Assembly (NCBI RefSeq): GCF_029714425.1
Contig: NZ_CP121668.1
Span: 3,741,501-3,805,500, forward strand
Reading direction: 5' to 3'
From: Bradyrhizobium sp. CB2312
GTDB taxonomy: Bacteria > Pseudomonadota > Alphaproteobacteria > Rhizobiales > Xanthobacteraceae
Length of the DNA: 64,000 nucleotides
Part shown: positions 32,611 through 41,862 of the stretch, in pieces
Layout: every line of letters starts with the position of its first letter
How positions within the stretch are numbered: position 1 is the stretch's first letter
The notes under the pieces: model-generated
Seen by the model: only the letters and a program-made list of their open reading frames with translations
The model's database searches: none
What the model was told of the DNA's origin: nothing
Position numbers and translations under genes: made by a program

Positions 32611-33317
32611 CGCGGCGTTGCCAGCCGCAGGATGTAACCGATGCCCCGCATGCTGCGGATCTCCACGTCGCCGCCGAAAGCGGCCAGCTTCTTCCTCAGG
32701 CGCGAGACCTGCGCTTCGAGCGTGTTGGATTCGATCTCGTCGTCGAAACCGTAGATCTCCTCGATCAGGGCGGCGCGGGTGATGACGCGGTCGCGGCGCA
32801 TCAGCAGTGCGCCCAGGATCAGCGCCTCGCGCCGCCGCAGCAGGATCTTCCTGTCGGCGACCACGACTTCGTTGCTGCCGAGATGCAGCTCGACATTGCC
32901 GAGCGACAGCACCGAAGGCGCGAGCAGGCGCGGTCGGCGCAACACGGCGCGCACCCGCGCAAGCAGCTCCTGCGGCTCGAACGGCTTACCGAGATAATCG
33001 TCGGCACCGCCATTGAGACCATCGACGACATCCTCCTTGGTGTCCTTGGACGTCAGCATGATGATCGCCGGACGCTCCGGCGACTGGCTCAGCGCCGTGA
33101 CCACCTCCAGCGCATCGCCGTCGGGCAGCATTCGGTCGACGATCGCAAGATCATATTTGAAATTGTCCAGTGCCTGGCGAGCATCGGCGATCGAGCCGAC
33201 GAGGTCGACGATACCGTGCAATTGCCCGAGCAGGCGGCTGACATAGGCGCCGATCTGTGGTTCGTCTTCGATCACGAGGGAGCGCACGCGGGTCGTCCTT
33301 GACTCTGCCGGGGCCAT
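32607..33317 (-). CDS. OmpR/PhoB-family response regulator
   Basis: The 236-residue regulator has a receiver domain with the phosphorylated Asp in LAIVDRMLPDGD, the conserved Thr/Ser in MLTSKD and Lys in LGKPFEP. A C-terminal winged helix ends EIRSMRGIGYILRL. The start is the ATG at 33317; the longer frame upstream is not conserved. It is divergent from the MipA/OmpV gene, and two direct-repeat boxes in the intervening region match the geometry its family binds. Confidence 0.87.
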   Translation of the reverse strand: MAPAESRTTRVRSLVIEDEPQIGAYVSRLLGQLHGIVDLVGSIADARQALDNFKYDLAIVDRMLPDGDALEVVTALSQSPERPAIIMLTSKDTKEDVVDGLNGGADDYLGKPFEPQELLARVRAVLRRPRLLAPSVLSLGNVELHLGSNEVVVADRKILLRRREALILGALLMRRDRVITRAALIEEIYGFDDEIESNTLEAQVSRLRKKLAAFGGDVEIRSMRGIGYILRLATPR

Positions 33318-33624
33318 AGGCCCCGACTTGACGCTTCCTGACCGAAGTCCGGCATTTCGGTTCGTGCGCGAGTTCCGTTTAAGGCAGCGAGCTTGGCGAA
33401 TAAAAGGCGGCAGCGAGAGAGCTGACCGGACGCAGCGGCGAAAATTGGGGGGCTGAGTCCAGTCCTGCAATGTTCGGGCAATGTTGGTCCGGCGGCACCG
33501 TCGGCGCGGAATGTCGCAGGGGCGATTACTCGTTGCAATGTTGGGGCAATTTTGCCGGATCACATGCTGGGGCTCCAGACCACACCAGTCGACTCGGCCA
33601 GGACGGCCGGTCCGGGGCCCCGTA
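33318..33624. other. Divergent regulatory region, two-component system / mipA
   Basis: This 307-base stretch holds no gene. It contains the two direct-repeat boxes listed below and presumably the promoters of both divergent operons. Confidence 0.6.
33468..33557. promoter_or_regulatory. Two tandem 11-bp direct-repeat boxes, candidate response-regulator sites
   Basis: Box 1 has CAATGTT at 33468 and again at 33479; box 2 has CAATGTT at 33536 and CAATTTT at 33547. In both boxes the half-sites are exactly 11 bp apart, the geometry bound by OmpR/PhoB-family regulators. The boxes lie about 68 bp apart. They sit between an OmpR-family regulator gene and the divergent mipA-type operon, so the linked regulator is the natural candidate. 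This is inference from spacing. Confidence 0.55.
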
Positions 33625-34512
33625 ATGACGCATCTCGACGAAGCCGCTCACCGCCTCACGGCGAACGTGCGGCGGACGACCGCCTTGCTTGCCGCACTCG
33701 GCACGATCACCGCAATTCCTCAGTCCGCATCGGCGCAGACCGCATTCACCCTGCCGGCGCCGCCATTCGAGCTGCCGATGCTGCCGTCGCCCTCCGGCAA
33801 CTGGACCGTCATGGTCGGCATCGGCGGCGAATACACGCCTGACTTCGTCGGGTCGAAGAACGGGAGGTTTCTCCCGATCCCGATCTTCACCATCCGTCGC
33901 GCCGGATCGATCGACCAGTTTCGCGGGCGTCGCGACAGCGCCAGCATCGCGCTGCTCGACGTCGGCAATTTCCGCGCGGGCCCTGCGTTCAAATACGTCT
34001 CCTCGCGCAAGAGCGACAAATATGCCGAGCTGACCGGCCTTGGCGACGTCAAGGCGGCCTACGAGCTCGGCGGTTTCGTCGAATATTATCCGGTCGACTG
34101 GCTGCGCCTGCGCAGCGAACTGCGCCAGGGTTTCGGTGGCCACACCGGCGCGGTGGCAGATGTCTCCGCCGACGTCATCGTGCCGCTGATCCAGAGGTTG
34201 ACGATCTCGGCGGGCCCGCGCTTCACCTGGAAGAGCACCAAGGCGACCGCGCCGTATTTCGGCGTCGATGCGGTGCAGGCGCTGGCATCGGGGTTGCCGA
34301 TGTATGACGCAAGGGGCGGTGCGCACTCGGTCGGCTTCGGCAGCCAGATCTCCTACCGCATCAATCCGCAGTGGGAGGTCCATGCCTATGTCGAGTACGA
34401 GAAGCTGCTGGGCGATGCCGCGGACAGCCCGCTGGTGAAGCAGCGGGGATCGTCGAACCAGACCACCGTCGGCCTGGGTGCGTCCTATTCGTTCGATTTC
34501 AGGATTCGATAG
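33625..34512 (+). CDS. MipA/OmpV-family outer-membrane protein
   Basis: The 295-residue protein has an N-terminal signal (ending near SAQ-TAF, after an unusually long polar N-region) and a beta-barrel: WTVMVGIGGEYTPDFVGSKNGRFLPIPIFTIRR, then pairs of strands through to VGLGASYSFDFRIR. MipA/OmpV proteins are outer-membrane proteins linked to murein hydrolysis scaffolding or stress in other bacteria. The ATG at 33625 is chosen because upstream in-frame sequence overlaps the regulatory boxes. It is followed 6 bases later by an unrecognised gene. Confidence 0.8.
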   Translation: MTHLDEAAHRLTANVRRTTALLAALGTITAIPQSASAQTAFTLPAPPFELPMLPSPSGNWTVMVGIGGEYTPDFVGSKNGRFLPIPIFTIRRAGSIDQFRGRRDSASIALLDVGNFRAGPAFKYVSSRKSDKYAELTGLGDVKAAYELGGFVEYYPVDWLRLRSELRQGFGGHTGAVADVSADVIVPLIQRLTISAGPRFTWKSTKATAPYFGVDAVQALASGLPMYDARGGAHSVGFGSQISYRINPQWEVHAYVEYEKLLGDAADSPLVKQRGSSNQTTVGLGASYSFDFRIR

Positions 34513-34518
34513 GCCGCC

Positions 34519-35259
34519 ATGCGTAGCAAGGTCATCCTATGTGTTGCCGTCGCGATCGCTTCGGTCGTGCTCGGCGCCGCCGCAGCGTTCGAGACGCGCG
34601 CGAGCCGGCTGCAGGCGATCAAGACGGTCGGTATCATCTCGGCCATCGGCGAGGAGATGAGCCTGACACAGGCCGGCCTGACAGGGTTCGGCAAGACAGA
34701 GCAAAGCGCTTCGATCAGCGCGTGGGGGCTGGACGAGTTCATCGTGCAGCAGGCGACGAGGCTCCTGAGCGGCCGCTTTCGGGTGCAGGCAGTGAGCTAT
34801 CGGCGCGTCGCGTTCGCCGCTGTCAGGGATTCGCCGGTTACGCCCGTCAATCTCCTGCGCAGCGATCCGTTCAAGGAGCTCGTTCGCAGCGATGTCTCTC
34901 CGCAGGGCCTGGACGCCTACATCGTGATCACGCGGGCGAAGTCGAAGCTCGGCAACGGCCGCAACGTCGAGGGCGTCGGGCTCGCCGAATACCGGACCCT
35001 GTTTGCGGATTACGGGCTGATCCACGCGCTGTACGAAGTCCGCGTCATCGACGGCAAGTCGTTCGACGTGATCGAGAAGCGGGCCGCCGCGCCGCTCGAC
35101 AATACGGCGACGATGCGGATTGCCGGCCCGAGCGGCACGGTCGACGCGACGTTCGATGGTCCGGCTTCGAGCGAACGGCTGCGCGCGGCGATTGCGGACC
35201 TCATCACCCGCAGCCTACCCGTCACGCTCGGCGACATGCACCTGATCGACGGCCAGTGA
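34519..35259 (+). CDS. Exported hypothetical protein co-transcribed with mipA-type gene
   Basis: The 246-residue protein has an N-terminal hydrophobic segment (about residues 6-25), either a signal peptide or a membrane anchor. The rest is a mixed alpha/beta domain with KTVGIISAIGEEMSLTQAG, DAYIVITRAKSKLGNG and YEVRVIDGKSFDVIEKR. I do not recognise it. It starts 6 bases after the MipA gene and must be co-transcribed with it, so it may be part of the same envelope function. Confidence 0.75.
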   Translation: MRSKVILCVAVAIASVVLGAAAAFETRASRLQAIKTVGIISAIGEEMSLTQAGLTGFGKTEQSASISAWGLDEFIVQQATRLLSGRFRVQAVSYRRVAFAAVRDSPVTPVNLLRSDPFKELVRSDVSPQGLDAYIVITRAKSKLGNGRNVEGVGLAEYRTLFADYGLIHALYEVRVIDGKSFDVIEKRAAAPLDNTATMRIAGPSGTVDATFDGPASSERLRAAIADLITRSLPVTLGDMHLIDGQ

Positions 35260-35262
35260 CCC

Positions 35263-36804
35263 TCAGGTCACCGGCGCCGGATTGAACAGCGTGAGATCGT
35301 TGTGGATGCCCCAGCGATCCGACCACGGCTTGGTGCGACCGGAGGCGACGTCGAGGATCAGGCGGAACAGGTCCCAGCCGCATTCCTCGATGGTCTTCTC
35401 GCCGGTGGCGATGCTGCCTGAATCGAAGTCGATCAGGTCCTTCCAGCGCCGCGCGAGCTCGCTGCGGGTCGCGACCTTGATCACGGGCGCTGCCGCAAGG
35501 CCGTAAGGCGTGCCGCGGCCGGTGGTGAACACCTGCAGCGTCATGCCGGAGGCGAGCTGGAGCGTGCCGCAGATGAAGTCGGAGGCGGGCGTTGCCGCGA
35601 ACAGCATGCCCTTCTGCGTCGCCTTCTCGCCGGGCGAGAGCACGCCGGTGATCGCGCTCGAGCCGGATTTTACGATCGAGCCGAGCGACTTCTCGACGAT
35701 GTTGGCGAGGCCGCCCTTCTTGTTGCCGGGCGTGGTGTTGGCGCTGCGGTCGGCGCCGCCGCGGGCAAGATAAGAGTCGTACCAGGCCATCTCGCGCACC
35801 AGTGCGCGGCCGACGTCCTCGTTGATGGCGCGGCGGGTCAGCAGCTGGATGGCGTCGCGCACTTCGGTCACTTCCGAGAACATCACGGTCGCGCCGGCGC
35901 GCACCAGCAGATCCGCGGCGAAGCCGACGGCGGGATTGGCGGTGACGCCGGAGAAGGCGTCGCTGCCGCCGCATTGCAGGCCGATGACGAGGTCCGAGGC
36001 CGGGCAGGTCTCGCGCTTGCGGCTGTTGAGCACCTTCAGCCGCGCTTCGGCCTGGGTCATGATCGCATCGACGATCGCGCCAAAGCCGTCGAAGGCTTCG
36101 TCCTGCATGCGCACGATGGCATCGCTGACACCTTCCGGCACCAGCCGCTCCGGCGCGAGCTTTTCGCAGCCGAGGCCGACGACCAGAATCTCGCCGCCGA
36201 AATTCGGGTTGAGCGCGAGGTTTTGCAGGGTGCGGATCGGTACGACCGCGTCGGGCGCGGTGATCGCGACGCCGCAGCCATAGGCGTGCGTCAATGGCAC
36301 GACGTCGTCGACATTAGGATACTTCGGCAGCAGCTCGGCGCGGATGCGCTTCACCGCATATTCCATCGTGCCCTTGACGCATTGCACGGAGGAGGAGATG
36401 GCGAGGATGTTTTTCGTTCCGACCGAGCCGTCCGGATTGCGGAAGCCTTCGAAGGTGAAGCCTTCGAGCGGCGGCAGCGGCGCGGGAACGGCGGTCGAAA
36501 TCTCCAGCTTGTCGAGGGCAGGGGCCTCCGGCATGCGGATGCGCGCCTCGTCCACCCATTCGCCCGCTGATATCGGGGAGAGCGCGTAGCCGATGATCTC
36601 GCCATAACGGACGATCGGGGCGCCTTCCGCGATGTCGACCAGTGCCGTCTTGTGCCCCTGCGGCACGAAGGCGCGCAGCGTCAGCCCGCAGGCGAAGCGG
36701 GAGCCGGCGGGAAGCCCGAAATCATTGACCACGATCGCCACATTGTCGCGCTCGTTGAGCTTGATGTAGCGGGGCTGCTCTTTCGCTGCGACATCCTGGT
36801 CCAT
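35263..36804 (-). CDS. garD: Galactarate dehydratase (GarD/UxaA family)
   Basis: The 513-residue protein resembles E. coli GarD (523 residues): an N-terminal SAF-like region, then the family blocks with [35 protein letters not shown], and the C-terminal [17 protein letters not shown]. It dehydrates galactarate to 5-keto-4-deoxy-D-glucarate. The ATG at 36804 matches the family start; the longer frame to 36891 reaches into a palindromic repeat. It is the last gene of the aldarate cluster. UxaA altronate dehydratase is the main alternative, but the operon context favours galactarate. Confidence 0.85.
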   Translation of the reverse strand: MDQDVAAKEQPRYIKLNERDNVAIVVNDFGLPAGSRFACGLTLRAFVPQGHKTALVDIAEGAPIVRYGEIIGYALSPISAGEWVDEARIRMPEAPALDKLEISTAVPAPLPPLEGFTFEGFRNPDGSVGTKNILAISSSVQCVKGTMEYAVKRIRAELLPKYPNVDDVVPLTHAYGCGVAITAPDAVVPIRTLQNLALNPNFGGEILVVGLGCEKLAPERLVPEGVSDAIVRMQDEAFDGFGAIVDAIMTQAEARLKVLNSRKRETCPASDLVIGLQCGGSDAFSGVTANPAVGFAADLLVRAGATVMFSEVTEVRDAIQLLTRRAINEDVGRALVREMAWYDSYLARGGADRSANTTPGNKKGGLANIVEKSLGSIVKSGSSAITGVLSPGEKATQKGMLFAATPASDFICGTLQLASGMTLQVFTTGRGTPYGLAAAPVIKVATRSELARRWKDLIDFDSGSIATGEKTIEECGWDLFRLILDVASGRTKPWSDRWGIHNDLTLFNPAPVT

Positions 36805-36824
36805 CTGCGCTTGCCTCAGAAGCA

Positions 36825-36912
36825 GTAGGGTGGGCAAAGGCGCAAAGCGCCGTGCCCACCTTGTTTCACGTCGAACGTAGCTGGTGGGCACGCTTCGCTT
36901 TGCCCACCCTAC
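36825..36912. repeat. Palindromic element, GTAGGGTGGGCAAAG family
   Basis: Left arm GTAGGGTGGGCAAAG (36825-36839) and right arm CTTTGCCCACCCTAC (36898-36912) are perfect inverted copies. Inside, a second pair (GTGCCCACC with GGTGGGCAC) nests. It is a third dispersed repeat type. It separates garD from the semialdehyde dehydrogenase gene and could fold in the operon mRNA. Confidence 0.8.
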
Positions 36913-36918
36913 GATGTC

Positions 36919-38367
36919 TCAGCCCGGGAAGGTATAAGCCGTCTTCACCGTCGTGTAGAACTCGCGAGCATAGGAGCCCTGCTCGCGGGCGCCGTAGCTC
37001 GAGCCCTTCCGGCCGCCGAACGGCACGTGATAGTCGACGCCGGCGGTCGGCAGGTTGACCATCACCATGCCGGACTCGCTGTTGCGCTTGTAGTGCGAGG
37101 CGTATTTCAGGCTGGTGGTGCAGATGCCGGAGGCGAGGCCGAACTCGGTGTCGTTGGAGATCGCCAGCGCCTCCTCGTAGTTCTTGGCGCGGATGACGGC
37201 GGCAACGGGCCCGAAGATTTCCTCACGCGCGATGCGCATGTTGTTGTTGGCCTCGGTGAACAGCGCCGGCTGCAGGTAATGGCCGGGATTCTCGCGCTTG
37301 AGCAGCTCGCCGCCGAAGGCGAGCTTGGCGCCCTCGTCCTGGCCGATCTTGATGTAGCGCAGGTCCTGGTCGAGCTGGCTCTGGTCGACCACGGGGCCGA
37401 TATGCACGCCGGCCTTGAGCGCGTCGTCCACCGACAGGCTGTTCAGCCGCTCGGCCACCGCAGCGACGAAGCGGTCGTGGATGCCCTCGGTGACGATCAG
37501 GCGGGACGAGGCGGTGCAGCGCTGGCCGGTGGAGAAATAAGCGCCATTGACGGCGACCTCGACGGCAGTCTTCAGGTCGGCGTCGTCGAGCACGACCAGC
37601 GGATTCTTGCCGCCCATCTCGAGCTGGAATTTCTTCATGGGGTTCGAGAGCACGCAGGCCTGCGCGATCTTGCGGCCGGTCTGCACCGAGCCGGTGAAGG
37701 AGATCGCAGCGACGTCAGGATGCTCAAGCAGGGTCTGGCCGACCACCGAGCCGGAGCCGACGACGAGGTTGAACACGCCGGCCGGAATGCCGGAGCGGGT
37801 GATGATTTCGGCGAGCGCGTGGCCCGAGCCAGGCACCAGCTCGGCCGGCTTGAACACGACCGTGTTGCCGTAGCAGAGCGCGGGCGCGATCTTCCAGGCG
37901 GGGATCGCGATCGGGAAATTCCAGGGCGTGATCATGCCGATGACGCCGACCGGCTCACGGGTGAGCTCGACGTCGAGGCCGGGGCGCACGGAAGCACCCT
38001 TCTCGCCGATCAGCCGCAGCGCCTCGCCGGCGAAGAACGCGAAGATCTGGCCGGCGCGGGCGACTTCGCCGATGCCTTCCGGCAGAGTCTTGCCTTCCTC
38101 GCGCGCGAGCAGGCGGCCGAGCTCTTCCTTGCGGGCGAGGATTTCAGTCGAGATCTTGTTGAGGGCGTCGTAGCGTACCTGCGGGGTCGACTGCGCCCAG
38201 GCGGGGAAGGCGGCCTTGGCGGCGGCGATCGCTTTCTCGGTCTGTGCCTTGTCGGCCTTGGCGTATTCGCCGACGAGATCGTTGGTGTTGGAGGGGTTGA
38301 TATTCTTGGTGACGCCGGAGCCGTCGACCCATTCGCCGCCGATGAAGTTCTTCAGGATCGCAGTCAT
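36919..38367 (-). CDS. Alpha-ketoglutarate semialdehyde dehydrogenase (ALDH family)
   Basis: The 482-residue ALDH has PWNFPIAIPAWKIAPAL, the catalytic Glu in FQLEMGGKNPLVVLDDADL, and the catalytic Cys in FSTGQRCTASSRLIV. By operon position it oxidises 2,5-dioxopentanoate (alpha-ketoglutarate semialdehyde) to alpha-ketoglutarate, the last step of the pathway. The ATG at 38367 has GGAGGA upstream, 20 bases after gudD. Confidence 0.87.
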   Translation of the reverse strand: MTAILKNFIGGEWVDGSGVTKNINPSNTNDLVGEYAKADKAQTEKAIAAAKAAFPAWAQSTPQVRYDALNKISTEILARKEELGRLLAREEGKTLPEGIGEVARAGQIFAFFAGEALRLIGEKGASVRPGLDVELTREPVGVIGMITPWNFPIAIPAWKIAPALCYGNTVVFKPAELVPGSGHALAEIITRSGIPAGVFNLVVGSGSVVGQTLLEHPDVAAISFTGSVQTGRKIAQACVLSNPMKKFQLEMGGKNPLVVLDDADLKTAVEVAVNGAYFSTGQRCTASSRLIVTEGIHDRFVAAVAERLNSLSVDDALKAGVHIGPVVDQSQLDQDLRYIKIGQDEGAKLAFGGELLKRENPGHYLQPALFTEANNNMRIAREEIFGPVAAVIRAKNYEEALAISNDTEFGLASGICTTSLKYASHYKRNSESGMVMVNLPTAGVDYHVPFGGRKGSSYGAREQGSYAREFYTTVKTAYTFPG

Positions 38368-38387
38368 GTTGTCCTCCGAGATAATTT

Positions 38388-39731
38388 CTAACGCACGAGG
38401 CACGGACGCTTGTCGTCGAAGGTCCAGCCGGGGATCAGGTCCTGCATGGCCATAGCGTCATCCCGGGCGCCAAGTCCATGCTTCTTGTAGAGCTCATGCG
38501 CGGCCTCGATGGCGGCGCGGTCGATCTCGATGCCGAGGCCCGGACGATCCGGGACCGCGATCTTGCCGCCGCGGATCAGCAGCGGCTCTTTCGTCAGCGC
38601 CTGGCCGTCCTGCCAGATCCAGTGGGTGTCGATCGCGGTCACCTTGCCGGGGGCGGCGGCGCCGACATGGGTGAACATGGCGAGCGAGATATCAAAGTGG
38701 TTGTTGGAGTGCGAGCCCCAGGTCAGGCCGTTGTCACGGCAGGTCTGGGCCACGCGCACCGAGCCTTGCATGGTCCAGAAATGGGGATCGGCCAGCGGGA
38801 TGTCCACCGCGCCCAGGCGCAGCGCATGGGAGAGCTGCCGCCAGTCGGTGGCGATCATGTTGGTTGCGGTCGGCAGCCCCGTGGCGCGGCGGAACTCGGC
38901 CATGATCTCGCGGCCGGAGAAGCCGGCCTCGGCGCCGCAGGGGTCCTCGGCATAAGCGAGGGTGCCGTGCATGTCCTTGCAGAGGCTGATCGCCTCGTCG
39001 AGCGACCAGGCGCCGTTGGGGTCGAGCGTGACGCGCGCGTTCGGAAAGCGCTTGGCGATGGCCGTGACGGCCTCGATCTCCCGCTCGCCGCGGAGCACGC
39101 CGCCCTTGAGCTTGAAATCGGCGAAGCCGTAATGATCGTGGGTGGCCTCGGCGAGACGCACCACGGTCTCGGGGGTCATCGCCTCCTGGTGGCGGAGGTT
39201 GAACCATTCCGCCTTGCCGGCCTCGCCCTGGATGTAGTCGAGCTTGCTCTTGCGCCGGTCGCCGACGAAGAAGAGATAGCCGAGCGTCTCGACGCTCTTG
39301 CGCTGCTGGCCCTCGCCGAGCAAGGCTGCGACCGGCAGATTGAGATGCTGGCCGAGCAGATCGAGCAGCGCGGATTCGATCGCCGTGACCGCGTGGATCA
39401 TGACGCGGAGATCAAAGGTCTGCTTGCCGCGGCCGCCGGCATCACGGTCGGCGAAGGCGGTGCGGATGTCGGCCAGGATGTTGTTCATCGCGCCGACGGT
39501 CTTGCCGATCACGAGATCGCGGGCGTCCTGTAGCGTCTGCCAGATCTTCTGCCCGCCAGGCACCTCGCCGACGCCGGTGTGACCGGCATTGTCGGTGAGG
39601 ATGACGATGTTGCGGGTGAAGAACGGCGCATGCGCGCCGCTCAAATTGAGGAGCATGCTGTCGCGGCCGGCAACCGGGATCACCTGCATCGCCGTGACGA
39701 TCGGTGCGCCGGAGATTTCCGTCTGGGCCAT
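38388..39731 (-). CDS. gudD: Glucarate dehydratase
   Basis: The 447-residue enolase-superfamily enzyme matches glucarate dehydratases in length and sequence: [27 protein letters not shown] (the KxK pair), TLDPNGAW and [19 protein letters not shown] for the metal ligands, and [21 protein letters not shown] with the catalytic His. It dehydrates D-glucarate to 5-keto-4-deoxy-D-glucarate. The start ATG at 39731 has GGGAGGAG upstream. Confidence 0.92.
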   Translation of the reverse strand: MAQTEISGAPIVTAMQVIPVAGRDSMLLNLSGAHAPFFTRNIVILTDNAGHTGVGEVPGGQKIWQTLQDARDLVIGKTVGAMNNILADIRTAFADRDAGGRGKQTFDLRVMIHAVTAIESALLDLLGQHLNLPVAALLGEGQQRKSVETLGYLFFVGDRRKSKLDYIQGEAGKAEWFNLRHQEAMTPETVVRLAEATHDHYGFADFKLKGGVLRGEREIEAVTAIAKRFPNARVTLDPNGAWSLDEAISLCKDMHGTLAYAEDPCGAEAGFSGREIMAEFRRATGLPTATNMIATDWRQLSHALRLGAVDIPLADPHFWTMQGSVRVAQTCRDNGLTWGSHSNNHFDISLAMFTHVGAAAPGKVTAIDTHWIWQDGQALTKEPLLIRGGKIAVPDRPGLGIEIDRAAIEAAHELYKKHGLGARDDAMAMQDLIPGWTFDDKRPCLVR

Positions 39732-39757
39732 CGCACGCTCCTCCCTGTTGCCTGCTG

Positions 39758-40702
39758 TTATTCTGCAGCCTGTTGTGACGATCGTGCGGCGGGCAGCTTC
39801 TTCACCAGCGCGGCCAGTTCCGCGATCTCCTGCTCGGTGAGATCGGTCAGCGGCGGACGGACCGGGCCGGAGTCGCGGCCGATCACCTTCATGCCGGCCT
39901 TGATGATCGAGACCGCATAGCCCTTCTTGCGGTTGCGGATCGCGATCAGCGGCAGGATGAAATCCTTCAGCCCGGAATGGATCGCCGCATGGTCGCGCTT
40001 GCGCACCGCGGCATAGAAGTTGGTGGCGAATTCCGGCACGAAGTTGAACACGGCCGACGAGTAGGTCGTCACGCCCATGTCGAGATAGGGCAGCGCGAAG
40101 GTCTCGGCGGTCGGCAGGCCGCCGACATAGGTCAGGCGGTCGCCGAGCTTGGTGTAGACACGCGTCATCAGCTCGATGTCGCCGATGCCGTCCTTGTAGC
40201 CGACGAGGTTCGGGCAGCGCTCGGCGAGGCGGGCGAGCGTGTCGGGCTGCAGGATGGCGTTGTCGCGGTTGTAGACGATGACGCCGATCTTCACCGAGGC
40301 GCAGACCGCCTCGACATGGGCGGCAAGGCCTTCCTGCTCGGAATGGGTGAGGTAGGGCGGCAGCAGCAAGAGGCCATCGGCGCCGGCTTTCTCGGCGCCA
40401 ATCGCGATCTCGCGGGCAATCGCGGTGCCGTAGCCGGTGCCGGCGAGCACGGGCACGCGGCCCTTGGTCTCGTCGACGGCGACCTTGACGACTTGCGGAA
40501 CCTCGGTCGGGGTTAGCGAGAAGAACTCGCCGGTGCCGCCGGCGGCGAACAGGCCTGCGACGTCATAGCCGCACAGCCAGTCCATGTTGGCGCGGTAGGT
40601 CGCCTCGTCGAAGGAGTAGTCCGCCTTGAAGGGCGTAACGGGGAAGGACAGGAGGCCCGATCCGATCTTCTGGGCCATTTCCTGCGGAGTCATCTTGCTC
40701 AT
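39758..40702 (-). CDS. kdgD: 5-dehydro-4-deoxyglucarate dehydratase
   Basis: The 314-residue protein belongs to the DapA/NAL aldolase superfamily. The Schiff-base lysine is K170 in [10 protein letters not shown]; the conserved Tyr is Y144 in VIVYNRDN; the GTGEF motif is at 57-61. It converts 5-keto-4-deoxyglucarate to 2,5-dioxopentanoate with loss of water and CO2. It follows the lysR gene and precedes gudD, so both dehydratases' product has its next enzyme in the same operon. Confidence 0.92.
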   Translation of the reverse strand: MSKMTPQEMAQKIGSGLLSFPVTPFKADYSFDEATYRANMDWLCGYDVAGLFAAGGTGEFFSLTPTEVPQVVKVAVDETKGRVPVLAGTGYGTAIAREIAIGAEKAGADGLLLLPPYLTHSEQEGLAAHVEAVCASVKIGVIVYNRDNAILQPDTLARLAERCPNLVGYKDGIGDIELMTRVYTKLGDRLTYVGGLPTAETFALPYLDMGVTTYSSAVFNFVPEFATNFYAAVRKRDHAAIHSGLKDFILPLIAIRNRKKGYAVSIIKAGMKVIGRDSGPVRPPLTDLTEQEIAELAALVKKLPAARSSQQAAE

Positions 40703-40831
40703 GGGCGCTGCTCCCTTGTCTCGTGTTGTGGAGGACGCAAGCAGGAGGCCGCGCGTCCATGCGCCGTGGTTTAGGAGACGGTTCGATGCGCGTCCAAGCC
40801 AAAGCCTATATCGACCGATGCGGATTGAGCA

Positions 40832-41737
40832 TCAATCTTCCGCCACCACCGCGGAGGACAATTCGCCGGCGATCTTGACCAGGGCCGAGAGCAGAGGATT
40901 CTCGTCGTCGCGGCGCCAGACCATGAACAGCTCGACGGGGACGCGGGTGCGCAGCTTGAGCGGCCGCAGCCGTACGTCGGAGATTTTCAGGCTCGCGGCC
41001 GCGGCCGGCACGATGGCAAGGCCGAGGCCGGCGCGGACCATGGCGAGGATCGAATGGATCTGGCTGAGATGCTGGACGTAGCGCGGCAGCACGTCGGCCC
41101 GGGTGAACAGCGCCACCAGGAGATCGTGGAAGTAGCGGCTCTCATAGGGCGAATACATCACGAAGGGCTGGTCGTCGAAGTCCTTGATGGTGATGCTGTC
41201 GGCATTCGCGAGCGGATGCTTCTTCGGGATCGCGGCGAGCAGCGGCTCGGCGACGACGCGGCGGCTGGTGAGCTCGGGACGCGCGATCGGCGGCCGGAGC
41301 AGGCCGGCGTCGATCTGGCCCGAGGTCAGCGCCTCGAACTGGTCGCCCGACACCATCTCCTTCAGCGAGAAGTCCACCTCGGGCAGTTTCGCGCGGCAGG
41401 CCGCGACCAGCTCGGGCAGGAAACCGTAGGCGGCGGCTGCCGTGAAGCCGATCTTCAGCGAGCCGGTCTTGCCGAGCGCGATGCGGCGGGCGACCTGCGA
41501 GGCGCTTTCCGCAAGCTTCAGGATGCGGCGCGCCTCGGGCAGGAAGCTTCGTCCCGCCGGCGTCAGGCGGACCGAGCGGCTGGTGCGCTCCAGCAAGGGC
41601 GCATCGATGATGTGCTCGAGCACCTGGATCTGCCGGGACAGCGGCGGCTGGGTCATGTTCAGCCGAACGGCGGCGCGGCCGAAATGCAGTTCCTCCGCCA
41701 CCGTAACGAAACAGCGGAGCTGGTTGAGGTCGAACAT
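40832..41737 (-). CDS. LysR-family transcriptional regulator of the aldarate cluster
   Basis: The 301-residue LTTR has an N-terminal winged helix-turn-helix (MFDLNQLRCFVTVAEELHFGRAAVRLNMTQPPLSRQIQVLE) and a C-terminal effector-binding domain of two lobes. It lies in the same orientation between the transporter gene and kdgD. By position it probably senses an aldarate or 5-keto-4-deoxyglucarate. The ATG at 41737 is immediately preceded by an inverted repeat at 41746-41763. Confidence 0.87.
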   Translation of the reverse strand: MFDLNQLRCFVTVAEELHFGRAAVRLNMTQPPLSRQIQVLEHIIDAPLLERTSRSVRLTPAGRSFLPEARRILKLAESASQVARRIALGKTGSLKIGFTAAAAYGFLPELVAACRAKLPEVDFSLKEMVSGDQFEALTSGQIDAGLLRPPIARPELTSRRVVAEPLLAAIPKKHPLANADSITIKDFDDQPFVMYSPYESRYFHDLLVALFTRADVLPRYVQHLSQIHSILAMVRAGLGLAIVPAAAASLKISDVRLRPLKLRTRVPVELFMVWRRDDENPLLSALVKIAGELSSAVVAED

Positions 41738-41745
41738 CGATACAT

Positions 41746-41763
41746 GCCTTAGATGGATAAGGC
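41746..41763. promoter_or_regulatory. Inverted repeat in the lysR leader
   Basis: Perfect 6-bp arms GCCTTA and TAAGGC with a 6-base spacer lie 8 bases before the lysR start. The site includes TTA-N6-TAA. It could be an LTTR operator for autoregulation or a hairpin over the ribosome-binding site. Confidence 0.4.
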
Positions 41764-41805
41764 GTTTCCCCGGCACTTCTAGCATCGATCACCCCCAAAA
41801 CAAAG

Positions 41806-41829
41806 ACGGCGGCTTTTTCGAGCCGCCGT
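41806..41829 (-). terminator. Intrinsic terminator after the aldarate transporter gene
   Basis: A 9-bp stem (ACGGCGGCT with its complement) closes a 6-base loop. On the minus strand the stem is followed by a T-rich run (through plus position 41794). It lies 35 bases past the stop at 41863, so transcription of the transporter should largely stop before lysR. Confidence 0.75.
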
Positions 41830-41862
41830 TGAGTTGCCTGGTCAAGCTCCCACGGGGAGCCC

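Noticed and set aside
37027..38391. Plus-strand open frame opposite the ALDH gene
   Set aside because: The minus-strand ALDH has catalytic Glu and Cys motifs; the plus frame has no domain.
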